Positions 54,823 through 64,000 of a stretch of DNA of 64,000 bases are shown here, piece by piece. How positions within the stretch are numbered: the stretch's first letter is position 1; every line of letters begins with the position of its first letter. The notes beneath the pieces are model-generated. The model was not told where the DNA came from, did no database searches, and saw only the letters and a list, made by a program, of their open reading frames with translations. This DNA comes from Teratosphaeria epicoccoides. Taxonomy: Eukaryota > Ascomycota > Dothideomycetes > Mycosphaerellales > Teratosphaeriaceae. The stretch spans positions 62,001-126,000 of the forward strand of contig JADDMT010000006.1 in the NCBI GenBank assembly GCA_021401465.1. Reading direction: 5' to 3'. The position numbers were made by a program, and so were the translations under genes.

Positions 54823-55287
54823 ATGAGATGCCTTGCCCTTGCCCTAGCCTTGACCGGCACATCCATCTCGGCGGTGCTCGCGGCTGGCGAGAAGGAACCT
54901 CCCAAGAAAGATCCTGGCAATGCGATATACTGCAGAGCGGCGGATTGGCCGGTACGTCTTTATCACACGCGTGCTCCGCAGGAGGCTGACCCAGGGATGC
55001 GACTTGTAGGGCCCAGGCAATTGCGCACCTGGTCGGTATGAGCACGAATCGCTCAACGAGACTTGTTACGCTAGCGTTTGTCTCAATCATCACTTCCTCG
55101 TTCCTCTGGTCCCGTTGCTGATTCATGCGCAGTGCTATATGTATGGACAGAGTCTGTGGTAGTAAGTAGACAAGGACCTGGGCCGGAGTCTTGAAGTCAT
55201 CCAATTGCTGACTTGGTGTATAGTGACTCGAAGACTAACACCTGCGATTACTATTGCTCGGGGGACTTGCCTCCGCCCGTGCAATGA
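54823..55287 (+). CDS. Small Cys-rich secreted protein (effector-like)
   Basis: Predicted 95-residue protein in four small exons: 54823-54951, 55010-55075, 55133-55161 and 55224-55287. All introns are GT-AG and phases fit. Residues 1-20 are a signal peptide (MRCLALALALTGTSISAVLA). The mature 75 residues hold six cysteines, all brought together by splicing: in AIYCRAADWPGPGNCAP, ETCYASCYMYG and TCDYYCSGD. It has one sequon (NET) and an aromatic-rich core. Three introns in 288 coding bases is dense for a small secreted gene. Paired Cys and small size suggest disulfide-stabilised apoplastic protein, as in fungal effectors, antimicrobial peptides or wall proteins; I do not recognise the family and no role is shown. 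Confidence 0.78.
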
Positions 55288-55862
55288 TCTGGCGAGAGCA
55301 GTGCTACCGGAGTAATGTCTGTTGGAGACACTTGTCTATCTATGGCTGTCCAGGTGGCAGCGGAGCATTATTCCCTGGCCCAACAGGCTACAGCGGTAGA
55401 GGTGAAATGCCACATACATACAATTCCGTCTTTGCCCAAAGTTCCAACGTGTTCGGTGGCGCATTCGGCCTATCTTGGGCTAGCTGCGGATCGATGATCA
55501 ACCTAAAGTACATGAACCTTATTACCCGTCGGGTGCAGGAGGGGGGGTGAGCGCGGACTGTCCTGTGATCTCTGTCACATGCTGCACGAGTCGGGTCGCA
55601 CGACTTAAAAAGCTGCATGGCATATCCCAAGGGTTGGGCCTTACTGCAGGACCAGTGCAGCTGCGTGACTCTGCTCGCTGCGGTCTGTCGACTTGCGTTG
55701 CTTATTATCACTACTACCTTGGCTGCATTTTGGATGCGAGTGTATATATACATCGATGCGTTAGGCAGGAATATATCTTAAAGTGTTGATAATTGGAATC
55801 CTTTCAGCTGCCTGCGTAGTGGTTCCCTGCACTGCGGACTTCCACTTGGAGGATCCCGACGC
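55288..55862. other. Spacer before GGPP synthase
   Basis: 575 bp, 3' of the Cys-rich protein gene and promoter of the next. Two overlapping plus frames (55254-55550 and 55315-55497) are not supported by any family or splice pattern. Confidence 0.5.
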
Positions 55863-57803
55863 ATGCCTGCCCGCACAGCTGTAAGCGCCTCGGCGACTGC
55901 GCCCACCGCCAGGGCGCCGCGCATTGAGCTCAGTAGTGACGGCGACGGCTTTGATTTGGGCTACGACCCCATGATGTTTGAGGGCTTCGACAGCTTCCCC
56001 CCGCCGCCGCCGCCGCCGCCAGGCAATAGCTCAGGGCGAGCAAGTCCGAAGAGGGAGGGGCGGTACGGCGCTTTACCACTTTTGCATGGGCCGGCGGGCA
56101 GCTCCAGAGCGGGCACCGAGTCGAGGCCAAGCAGATTTGTGGAGGAGATGCAGACGCCTGTCGACGGCGAAGGAGGACTCGACATTGGCGGCATGACGCC
56201 GCCGGAAGAGACAATAATCAGGGCCGTCACGAATGCCGCACGAACAAGCGTTGGCAGTCTACCAGAGGAAAGAGAGGCTGCGGCGCGCAGGTCATTGGCA
56301 TCCCAGTCCTCACCCACCTCGATCAACACCGCCATCAATCCAGCCACGATCCCGGAGCGAACGAGCTCTTCTCGAGCCGTCAATCGCAATAGGTTGCGGA
56401 GCGCCAGCAACGGAGACGCGGAGCAGCCGAGGAAGAACCCGAGGAAGCACAAGAGCTTGGGCGCAGTGCCTGAGTATCGGAGGTCCACCGGGCGAGAACA
56501 CTTGAGGGCGCGGCCGGAGGAGATGATGTGGCTCAGTCAGGGCATCAACGGTGGTGCGCATAGCGGCTTGGCGCACCACAGCAGTCATGGCAGCAGAGGT
56601 AGCGATATCGAGTTTCTGAATCGGGCAGACAGGTATGCCGGAAGTACGATCCATGAGCAACCGACGGTTGTAGCGCCGTCGTCTGCAAATGATGCGTTGA
56701 GGTATGGCATGGCCAATGAACTGGTCAGTGCGAATGGTAGCCAGCGTTGGAGCAATGAGAAGGAGAATATCCTGAAGGGACCCTTCGACTACCTGGAAGG
56801 CCATCCGGGAAAGGACATCCGCAGTCAGCTCATCACAGCCTTCAACGCCTGGCTACGAGTGCCAGCCGACAGTCTGGCTATCATCACCAAGGTAGTCGCT
56901 ATGTTGCACACAGCCTCCCTCCTCATTGACGACGTGGAAGACAATTCGGCTTTACGCCGAGGGGTGCCAGTTGCCCATAACATCTTTGGCGCTGCGCAAA
57001 CGATCAACTCCGCCAACTACGTCTACTTCTGCGCGCTGCAGGAACTGCTCAAACTCAACAACCCAGAGGTGATACAGATCTACACCGAGGAGCTCTTGAA
57101 CTTGCATCGAGGACAAGGCATGGATCTCTTCTGGCGCGACACTTTGACATGTCCTAGCGAAGACGACTACCTCGAGATGGTTGGCAATAAGACTGGCGGG
57201 CTCTTCCGTCTTGCGATCAAGCTGCTGTGTGCAGAATCCCCTAGCCACAATTTCACTCCAAATCTCAGAGGTAGTAGTGGGCTGACTGGTACGACATCGC
57301 CATCTGATACCTCCGCCAAGGTTGATTACATCCCTCTCGTCAACACGGTCGGCCTCCTATTCCAAATCCTTGACGACTATCGCAATCTTTCCGACAATAC
57401 ATACACAGCCAACAAAGGGCTCTGCGAGGACTTGACGGAAGGCAAGTTCTCGTTTCCCGTCATCCACTCGATACGCTCGGATCCGACGAATCTGGTTCTG
57501 ATCAACATCTTGAAGCAAAAGACGGACAATGAAGAGGTGAAGAGGTATGCGATGCAATACATGGAGAAGACCGGATCTTTTGCGTATACTAGGAGAGTAC
57601 TCAGAGGTCTGACCAGGAAGGCATTGATGCTTGTGGATGAGGTGGAAGCGAGGGTTGAGGGTGTGAGGATGGGGTATGATGGATCACGAAGCGAAAGTGG
57701 CGGCCATGGCGATGGCAAGGGGGAAGGTGTGCGTGCGATTTTGGAAAGGATGAGGGTGGATCGGGGCGGGAGGCCGAGCACGAGTACGGTGCATGGGTCG
57801 TGA
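55863..57803 (+). CDS. Geranylgeranyl diphosphate synthase
   Basis: Single-exon 646-residue trans-prenyltransferase that makes C20 GGPP from FPP and IPP for protein geranylgeranylation and other isoprenoids. The catalytic domain starts near residue 300 (KENILKGPFDYLEGHPGKDIR). The first Asp-rich motif is DDVED at 356-360 within HTASLLIDDVEDNSALRRG, and the second is DDYRN at 504-508. GNKTGGLFRL and EGKFSFPVIH are family blocks. The N-terminal 295 residues are Ser/Arg/Pro-rich, with a polyproline run from residue 46, and look disordered; this is much longer than in most fungal homologues. No terpene cyclase or other pathway gene is nearby, so a primary-metabolism copy (Ggs1/Bts1 type) is the likely identity. 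The ATG at 55863 could be replaced by a later one. Confidence 0.95.
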   Translation: MPARTAVSASATAPTARAPRIELSSDGDGFDLGYDPMMFEGFDSFPPPPPPPPGNSSGRASPKREGRYGALPLLHGPAGSSRAGTESRPSRFVEEMQTPVDGEGGLDIGGMTPPEETIIRAVTNAARTSVGSLPEEREAAARRSLASQSSPTSINTAINPATIPERTSSSRAVNRNRLRSASNGDAEQPRKNPRKHKSLGAVPEYRRSTGREHLRARPEEMMWLSQGINGGAHSGLAHHSSHGSRGSDIEFLNRADRYAGSTIHEQPTVVAPSSANDALRYGMANELVSANGSQRWSNEKENILKGPFDYLEGHPGKDIRSQLITAFNAWLRVPADSLAIITKVVAMLHTASLLIDDVEDNSALRRGVPVAHNIFGAAQTINSANYVYFCALQELLKLNNPEVIQIYTEELLNLHRGQGMDLFWRDTLTCPSEDDYLEMVGNKTGGLFRLAIKLLCAESPSHNFTPNLRGSSGLTGTTSPSDTSAKVDYIPLVNTVGLLFQILDDYRNLSDNTYTANKGLCEDLTEGKFSFPVIHSIRSDPTNLVLINILKQKTDNEEVKRYAMQYMEKTGSFAYTRRVLRGLTRKALMLVDEVEARVEGVRMGYDGSRSESGGHGDGKGEGVRAILERMRVDRGGRPSTSTVHGS

Positions 57804-58284
57804 GGGTGATGGAAGCATGGGGGAGTCTATGCTTGTGCTTCTGGAGCGATTTGTGCGTGATACCATGTTCGTATATGCTACCTACCTTGTAATTGCTCTG
57901 TCTAACGAAGCGATACGCGAGGAGGGGATATGGATATGGATATGGATATGAATATGGGAGGAAGGGAATGTAAAAAGAGGGGATAAATATGATGCGTGAT
58001 GACTTTTGGACTATTGCTGAATATCGCATGTGTAGCTAGCGTGTGTGGAGTACAATTTATCGACGATTTGCTATGCGACGATGACTTGTTTTGCGGGTTA
58101 CCTGCTCCGTCACTGTCTATTTTGATAGCGTGGTGTGTGCTGGCACGTGCAGAATATCTCGGCGCCGGAAGAACACGCGCCGACCGATTATTTTCTCGAG
58201 CTCTGAAGATTGACCTTGATCAGTTTCAAAGCGCGTAAATTCTCGTGTTCGATCCCATTACCACAACCAAATTAAATTGCCAAG
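57804..58284. other. Spacer between GGPP synthase and nhp2
   Basis: 481 bp with an ATATGG-type minisatellite at 57926-57955 in the probable 3' UTR. No gene is seen. Confidence 0.6.
57926..57955. repeat. GGATAT hexanucleotide repeat
   Basis: Four ggatat units and one gaatat in tandem, downstream of the GGPP synthase stop codon. Confidence 0.85.
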
Positions 58285-59033
58285 ATGTCCAAAGACGAAT
58301 CCCGCGACAAGAAGAAGGACAAGAAGGACAAAAAGCGCCGGGCGTCGGAAGTCGATGGCGGGCTAGAGGATGGGACGACGCCGGTGAAAAAGGAGAAGAA
58401 GAGCAAGAAGGAGCGGAAGAGCACTTCGGACAGCGTTGAGGTGGTGGAGGCGAAGGTGGTGGAGAAGGCGGGGGAGGGGCATGAGGAGGAGAACACGGTG
58501 GTGAAGGTGGAGGGAGTCGGGGCGGTGGTGGTGCCGTTCGCGAATCCGTTGTGTGGGGAGAAGGAGCAGAAGAAGGTATTGAAGGGGGTCAAGAAAGGTA
58601 TGCTATACTGCTCTCTCCCCCATCGATGGTATTTCGAGTCAAGTACTAATGCATTGCAGCTGCCAAATCTAAAGCCCTCAAACGCGGCGTCAAAGAATGC
58701 GTCAAATCGATCCGCAAATCCCCGCTCGCGAACCCGACTACCTCCTCTACCACCCTGCCCCCGGGCATTGTGGTTCTAGCAGCGGACATCTCGCCCATGG
58801 ATGTGATTTCGCATATTCCCGTGCTGTGCGAGGATCACGGGATCCCGTATGTTTATGTGCCGTCGAGGGCGGAGTTGGGCGCGGCGGGGAGCACGAAGAG
58901 GCCGACGAGTGTGGTTATGGTAAGTCCGAAGGCGGGGAAGGGGGCGAAGATTGAAGAGGAAGGGGAGTGGGGGGAGACGTTTGCGGAGTTGCACAAGTTT
59001 GCGGTCAAGATGGCGGGGAGGGTGAAGGTTTAA
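58285..59033 (+). CDS. nhp2: H/ACA snoRNP protein Nhp2
   Basis: Predicted 228-residue core protein of H/ACA small nucleolar RNPs, which guide pseudouridylation of rRNA. Exons 58285-58597 and 58660-59033; the 62-nt intron has donor GTATGC and acceptor TTGCAG and joins KGVKK to AAKSKALKRGVKECVKSIRK. The C-terminal L7Ae/Nhp2 RNA-binding domain shows GIVVLAADISPMDVISHIPVLCEDHGIPY (read in two pieces), YVPSRAELG and TSVVMVSPK. The N-terminal 85 residues are extremely Lys/Glu-rich, longer than in yeast Nhp2 (156 residues), and probably a nucleolar-targeting low-complexity tail. Confidence 0.93.
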
Positions 59034-59562
59034 TGGTGCTGGGTGTGGCATTGGAGAGTGACTGCGGACATGGGTTGTATGCCATGGTGCTGGAGGTCGA
59101 TGACGGGGCGTTCATGGCGTTCAGACGGGATGTACATTGACTGGCCTGGCAGAAGGTTTCATTCTGTACCAGTCAAAAACCTGTGCTGCGCGCTCGTGAG
59201 CCACACAGCCTCTCCGATTCCTCGAAGTCTCGACACTCTATATGTCTCGTGCTCAACAGCTCCAGCCCTCGCGGTCTCCCACCGCAGCAGATGGCACCCA
59301 CATGCTTGTCGGGGGAGGAAGGGAGGGAGACCACTGCTCGTCGTGGATGCCTTCTCGTCTTTTTCGTTACCCTGGCCAACCACTAAAGGCATCTGATGTG
59401 ATGCCAAAACGTTGTAATGTAGGGTCTACAAGCCGCAAGCCTCAGAATCACAGCACTTGGTCTCCTGGTCAGGCGCAAACACCAAGCCAGACCCCTCATC
59501 ATGTCACCGGGGATCACCGCACCGCCGTCCTTGCTACATCTGGACCATCACGAGGACGAGTG
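59034..59562. other. Convergent 3' region, nhp2 and F-box-like gene
   Basis: 529 bp with no supportable gene. Plus frames here overlap the F-box-like gene in antisense. Confidence 0.55.
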
Positions 59563-60266
59563 TCACGCACCCACCACACCATCGCATACGCGACGCGAAG
59601 GCTCGTCAAGCTCCCTGTCGGCCTTGACAATAGCCGCCAAAACCTTCATCGCGCCCATGCGGCAGCCTCGAGATCTGAAGAGATGCCTGATGTCCCACGC
59701 AAGGCGCATGACGTCCGCCCGTGGCCAGCGGAGCCAGTCGACCCGCACGACGTACTCGATCCCGCAGCTGTCCCTGCCACGGACACCAGGTATGAGACAA
59801 GGGCACTGGCGTAACCAGTCCTGGAGTGGCTGGACGAAAGCCTGGACCTGTTGGGTGTCAGTAACCTTACACCATTGCAAGAGAAGCGTCATGGAGTTAC
59901 TGCTTTCATGCTCGTCTCCGCAGTCTTGTCCGGTTGGACTTGGGGTCGACCAATGAGGTTGATCGTGACCGTGACTTTGCGCGTACGGCCCAGAGGCGAA
60001 CGCTGCAGCTGCTTGTAGAATCTCGTCAAGCCGTCAAAGTTGAAGTCGGTCACCGTGGCCTCAACCTCCTTCGCAGTCTGCACAGCGTGTCGCCAAACGG
60101 GAGTGAAGTCGTCCCTGATCTGCCGGCAAGTGGCGGCTAGAGCGAATGAGCTGGTCGTCGTGCGTCCATTGAAAAACTTGACTTTCTCGTCATCACCGAT
60201 GACCAGCTCGTAGATGGCGTTCCGGAGCTCTGGCGGGAGGGCCAAAAAAGGCGAGTCCTGAGACAT
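59563..60266 (-). CDS. LPxELRN motif (F-box-like) protein with an unusual junction
   Basis: Two adjacent frames belong together. The first, from the ATG at 60266, has FLALPPELRNAIYELV, LAATCRQIRDDF, TDFNFDGL and VTVTINLIGRPQ. The second ends at 59563 and has VQAFVQPLQDWLRQC and GIEYVVRVDWLRW. Removing 59939-59848 (92 nt) joins them in phase and gives 203 residues that match the 266-residue member at 40832 in spacing (VLDQDEVERRIHRW against LIGRPQVQAFVQPLQDW). The acceptor CAACAG is normal, with a CTGAC branch site, but the donor GTCCAA is poor. Without splicing the first frame ends after 125 residues at 59889. So it is either a real two-exon gene with a weak donor, or a pseudogene whose donor has decayed. 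Confidence 0.6.
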
Positions 60267-60935
60267 GTTCGTCTTGCTTGTGTGCTTGTTGTCGGGTAGC
60301 ACGAGGCTCCTTGTTCAAAGAGTTTTGCTCGGTTGGAGATGCTTCGGATGTAGGCTGATTGATCACCAAATTCCGAATCGAAAAGCAGATCACAATTTGT
60401 GGTTCCAGTCGAGCAGTCGAGCGCACGGACGGGCCCGCGTTGGCGAATCGGGAATGTCGCGCCGGTCTTTCACATGCTGCGTACCGTTACTGATATTCGA
60501 CTGCGCCCCTCCCATGTAATGTCGCGTCTTGCGAACAGACACTCGTACTCCACGGCGGGAGAAAAGCTGTCCGCGAAAAGCACAATCGTGATGGCGCTCA
60601 GGCACGAGCCCTTTTTGCGTTCGTATCCTCGCGGATCGCTTGGATGTACTTCCTCCAATCTTTCAGAATCTTCACGCCCTGTGGCCTTTCCAAGTCACTG
60701 CGGCCAAGAGAAGGTTCAGCATTAGCCTTCTCACAGATCCGCAAGCATCTCGGGATGATCCACCGCAAACCATGCTTACTGGCCTCGTCGACTCTCCAAT
60801 CCATCTCTCTCCTCAGCTCTTGAAATGGAACTCTGCGAAGTGCCAGTTGCATTTGATTGAGATTCTTGCCAACCTTCCTGGAAGTCGAGTACTTGGGCCA
60901 ATTCCAAGGGTCCGACCCTGGGCGCCTCCAAACCG
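60267..60935. other. Stretch between F-box-like gene and HET relic
   Basis: No intact gene. The minus frame at 60598-60951 might be decayed C-terminal sequence of the HET relic, but I see no motif that shows it. Confidence 0.45.
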
Positions 60936-61603
60936 TCACTTCGGCCGCCATTCTGGTTGGTGCAGAATACCTCTGCTACAACGAATGCCCCCTGTGTGTT
61001 TCCAAATTCCCGAGTCAGCGCCGGTACGACACCTAAATACAATCTCTCTAGTACTTGAGTGTCCTTCCGCGAAGAGGCGAACTTGAGCGATCAGCATACT
61101 GTAATCGGTTGCGATATGGCTATGCACCGTACCGAGAAATCCATAGATTGAATCGTGAAGCACTGTACATCTTTGCAGGTGGAAGCGCAGCATTGCATCG
61201 CACAGTGAAATACTGTGTTCTTTGGCGGCACGCTGCGTTGTAGTTTCTGTTGGAGCAGAAAGTGGGCCAGTGCAAGCAAATTCGACGCAGGCACTTCAAG
61301 GCCTGAGTCCACCACACCTTTATAGCTGTCCAGGTATTGAGAATCCACGCCTTTGCTGATGGATCCGACTGCTTCAGCACTAAGAGTTTCTTTCCGAGTG
61401 ACAGGACTGTACTTCTCCTGATCGATTGCAATTTGCCAAGGGATGGGACTCTCGTAGCAGACCACCGACCCGTAGAACATATTCCGCACACACGCAAAAA
61501 GGAGCAGTGCCTTCCAATCCAGACTGAAGTCGCCTCGATGGAATGTCAGTCGCCTCGCGAGAACCAGCTCCTGTACAATCCGCAAGCTCTCGCAACATGC
61601 TGG
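60936..61603 (-). pseudogene. HET-domain (heterokaryon incompatibility) gene relic
   Basis: Two frames on the minus strand carry pieces in HET-domain order. The first (near 61585-61240) has LRIVQELVLARRLTF and GDFSLDWKALLLFA, the place where HET proteins read RxWIVQExxLA. The second (61193-60936) has MLRFHLQRCTVLHDSIYGFLG and HIATDYS, matching the family's DxIYALLGL...PDYS. The frames are out of phase, and the N-terminal part with the SYxWG motif is missing. The WW/RxW residues before IVQE are replaced by KPACCESL, so the gene is degenerate. HET proteins trigger cell death on fusion of unlike strains; this copy looks dead. Confidence 0.6.
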
Positions 61604-63552
61604 CTTCTGAACTCTTCCACCTCACCTGATTAATCAACATGCTTTTCTGCTAATTTGTGAATCTCGTGCGCGCTTGCTACTATCCGACTTTAAAGCTCAG
61701 GTGCATTCCCATTCTGCTCACGCGTCCCCAGCATTCTCGTGGAGTCAATAGTCAAGGTGGTAGCGGCCTCATGTTGCAGTTTATTCGTGGCCGTGAGGAG
61801 CATACGGATGCCAAGCGCGATGGCGGTGCAGGTTTCGGACAAGGCTGAGAGTTGCAAGCAGAGAAGGCAGAGGATGAGCAATTCATTAGCATTATATATA
61901 CATAAAGAGCTCCAGGGCATTTTCAGGGGGAAGTCGCCTTGGCAGCTCCGCTGTGAACTTCACTTTGCTTTCTTCAATTCCATCTCGTTTCATTATCGTC
62001 TCAACGCTCCTTTGACATTCGCTGTTTTCCTGAGGGCCACTCAGCTCAGGAAGCTGACTTGTGACTCCATGCTTCAGCCTCTGGACCGAAAAGGCTCGTA
62101 AGAAGATCGGAAGACCATACACAATGGCAAGAAAGAATCCATGTCATGTTTGCGTGGATGAGTCCAGGCATGTGGGTGGGCCGGCAGCGTGAAGAAGACG
62201 TGACATGGCTCGTTGACGATGGCCACAAAGTTTGACGTTGACGGCGGTTCATTGAGCAGCAGCAGATGGACACGGACAATAAATGCTCATAATTCGAGAA
62301 CGAGCATTCACGAGAAGATCATGCATTAGCCTAACCTGGCAGACAGCAGTCATCTGAGACTTATCAGCTGGTTACATATGCACGAGTTCGTCCAGTCCAG
62401 GCGCCAGGATACCTGGAAGTGATTGGACGTCTGGGATACTGCTCAAAGCCCGCGGCTTCTGGACCTGGACATCACGCATGCAATATTGACTCCTCAAGCT
62501 AGGATAGTGGCGACAACCGCGCCGATCGTGTGACCAGATTCAGCTGAGGTTGTGGTTGCCTGTCGACAGACCGCTGTTCCAAAGCCAGAAAGGGCATGTG
62601 ACAGCCGCTCGAAGGGCACGTTGAGCATGGACACATGTGCAGGCCTCGTCGACTCTGTTGTAATGCAGCGTCAAGTATGCCAAAGAAGATAAGAGGCGAC
62701 GCGAAAGTGCTGACGGCCCAGCGGCAGCACAGCCGCGTGAAAGCTCGGCGCCATGGCGGGAGCACAATTCTTGATATATATATATGCAGATTTTGCAGGT
62801 CAGCTAACATCTAGCAAGGAAGCTCAGTCAGTAAGCACCCTCTGCTGCCAATTCACGAAACCGAACGGAGATGATCCCAGCGTTGGTCCACCACAGATTC
62901 GATGTGGCTGCTCATACGGAAGACTGGTGGCACAATGAAGATCTGTTTCTGAACCCTTCCCATCGCCGTTGAGTTATCCGGCAATGCTGAACATTCGGGT
63001 TTGTTTTTCGCTGTTTTGGTGGTCCCATGGACCCCTTTAATCGGTCAAGTCAATGCGGCGTGATTTTCTCGGCTTCGCTTTACGCAAACAGATGTCACAG
63101 GTTTGAACTCGCTTCGGTCTCGCGATCCGGTATCAAAATTTCAATTGTGTCATGGTCTGCGAACAATTTCCGGAGTGCCAGCGCCACTTGCAAAGCGAGA
63201 CTCCAGTCCTGGGGACCTCACCTGGTACGCGGATGACATACTGGTTGGTGTGAGGACACGAGAAGCGTTGATGAAGGCTTAGCCACCACGCGAAAAGAAG
63301 AGGACCTCTCCGGCAAGCGACATACAGGGTGTCGTTGGTACGAAACAATTAGCATGGCGAGAGCTGGCTGGGCAATGTCATGCATTGACCCTTTCAGCAA
63401 TTCCCATTGGAACCAAGACTAACGGTACAAAGAGAAAACCAACATACTGCCTGGTCAAAGTCATTCATTGCACTTTTGGCCAAGGACATCGATCTTGCCT
63501 ACCCAAACTCCCAACGCACAAGCAAATACACAACCGACCGCCCGCCTACAGC
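61604..63552. other. Gene-free 1.9-kb region
   Basis: No supportable gene. Frames such as minus 62499-62810 and plus 63027-63236 have no domains. Short AT-rich pieces (for example tatatatata at 62776) are present. I found no terminal inverted repeats or transposase motif. Confidence 0.5.
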
Positions 63553-64000
63553 TCACTCGGCCGTGATCATGAGCGACTCCAGCGCCTTCGTCCGCGGGAG
63601 CTCCGAATCTCCAAGGCAATGCTGCTCAACAACATCCTGATCCATCAACTGCAAGGCATTTTCTCTCGCTCTATCGAACCATGCCTCCATCCCAACAAAC
63701 GCTTCACGCTCCAACGCCTCGATCTGCGCCAGCAGCTTCTCACTGTCGAGCGTTGTCTTGTTGTTGCGAGCGTCGGAAACCGGGAGGTAGATGTGGTGCC
63801 TCAGGGCATCAGCCTCGTCACACAAAGCGATCTGCCGCTTTTGCATCTGGGCTGCCAAAGTCGACTCCCTCTGCTCCCTTTGCATAAGCGAAAGGGATCC
63901 AAAGACGCCACCACCGCGGAGCTGCAGGTCCCAACGATGTTGGATGTCCTCCTCGGGGACGCGATATTCGCCGTTCGGGTCCAGCTCTAGTGGGAGCCGT
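63553..64000 (-). CDS. Unidentified protein, C-terminal part (runs off the window)
   Basis: The frame is open from the right edge of the window to a stop at 63553, giving the last 148 residues. It has no start here, so the 5' part lies beyond 64000. Visible segments are ELDPNGEYRVPEEDIQHRW, GGGVFGSLSLMQREQRES, and a Glu/Gln/Arg-rich helical region likely to form coiled coil (LAQIEALEREAFVGMEAWFDRAREN). It ends LESLMITAE. I do not recognise a family. The long clean frame and biased composition make it likely coding. Confidence 0.6.
   Translation of the reverse strand, partial: RLPLELDPNGEYRVPEEDIQHRWDLQLRGGGVFGSLSLMQREQRESTLAAQMQKRQIALCDEADALRHHIYLPVSDARNNKTTLDSEKLLAQIEALEREAFVGMEAWFDRARENALQLMDQDVVEQHCLGDSELPRTKALESLMITAE

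Overview
The window is nuclear DNA of a filamentous ascomycete (Pezizomycotina; the gene set and short-intron style fit Dothideomycetes, which is inference). It holds about 23 protein genes on both strands, mostly with short GT-AG introns of about 45-95 nt, separated by gaps of 0.3-2.5 kb. Gene-family calls come from reading the translations; no database search was run. I found no operon, CRISPR array, intact transposon or convincing tRNA gene.

Layout. 1.7-8.6 kb: a secreted tannase/feruloyl-esterase-type hydrolase, the mitochondrial cysteine desulfurase Nfs1, and a CyanoVirin-N-homology lectin-like protein. 10.4-21.9 kb (all minus strand): a Prm10/ThrE-type membrane protein, a cytosolic-type NAD kinase, a CsbD-like small stress protein, and a FacB/Cat8-type Zn2Cys6 regulator of acetate and gluconeogenic metabolism. 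24.4-31.4 kb: a SET-domain methyltransferase divergent from the Cdc14 phosphatase, then a long coiled-coil protein. 33.7-39.6 kb: a purple acid phosphatase in 19 exons, a small GPI-anchored-type secreted protein, and a DsbA-family oxidoreductase with an odd 5' structure. 42-50.4 kb: ESCRT-I Vps23, an F-box protein, an HSL-type alpha/beta hydrolase and glutamate-cysteine ligase Gcs1. 53.3-59 kb: endonuclease III (Nth1), a 95-residue Cys-rich secreted protein, geranylgeranyl diphosphate synthase and the H/ACA snoRNP protein Nhp2. The right end holds the C-terminus of an unidentified coiled-coil-rich protein.

Mixed among these housekeeping genes is a dispersed family of small proteins that share an N-terminal F-box-like motif of the form LPxE(L/M/I)RNxIY. 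Three members look complete (40.8, 51.9 and 59.6 kb), one is truncated (40.2 kb) and one is a C-terminal relic with an in-frame stop (31.9 kb). There are also relics of an LRR/F-box-like gene (50.8 kb) and of a HET-domain incompatibility gene (61 kb). These broken genes give the gaps a birth-and-death character.

I see no wholly new system. The points most worth a second look are the decaying F-box-like family, the microexons (7 nt in the DsbA-family gene, 11 nt in gcs1, 16-19 nt in the phosphatase), introns that keep the frame open in vps23 and cdc14, the small Cys-rich secreted protein, and two unrelated perfect or near-perfect 28-bp tandem duplications.
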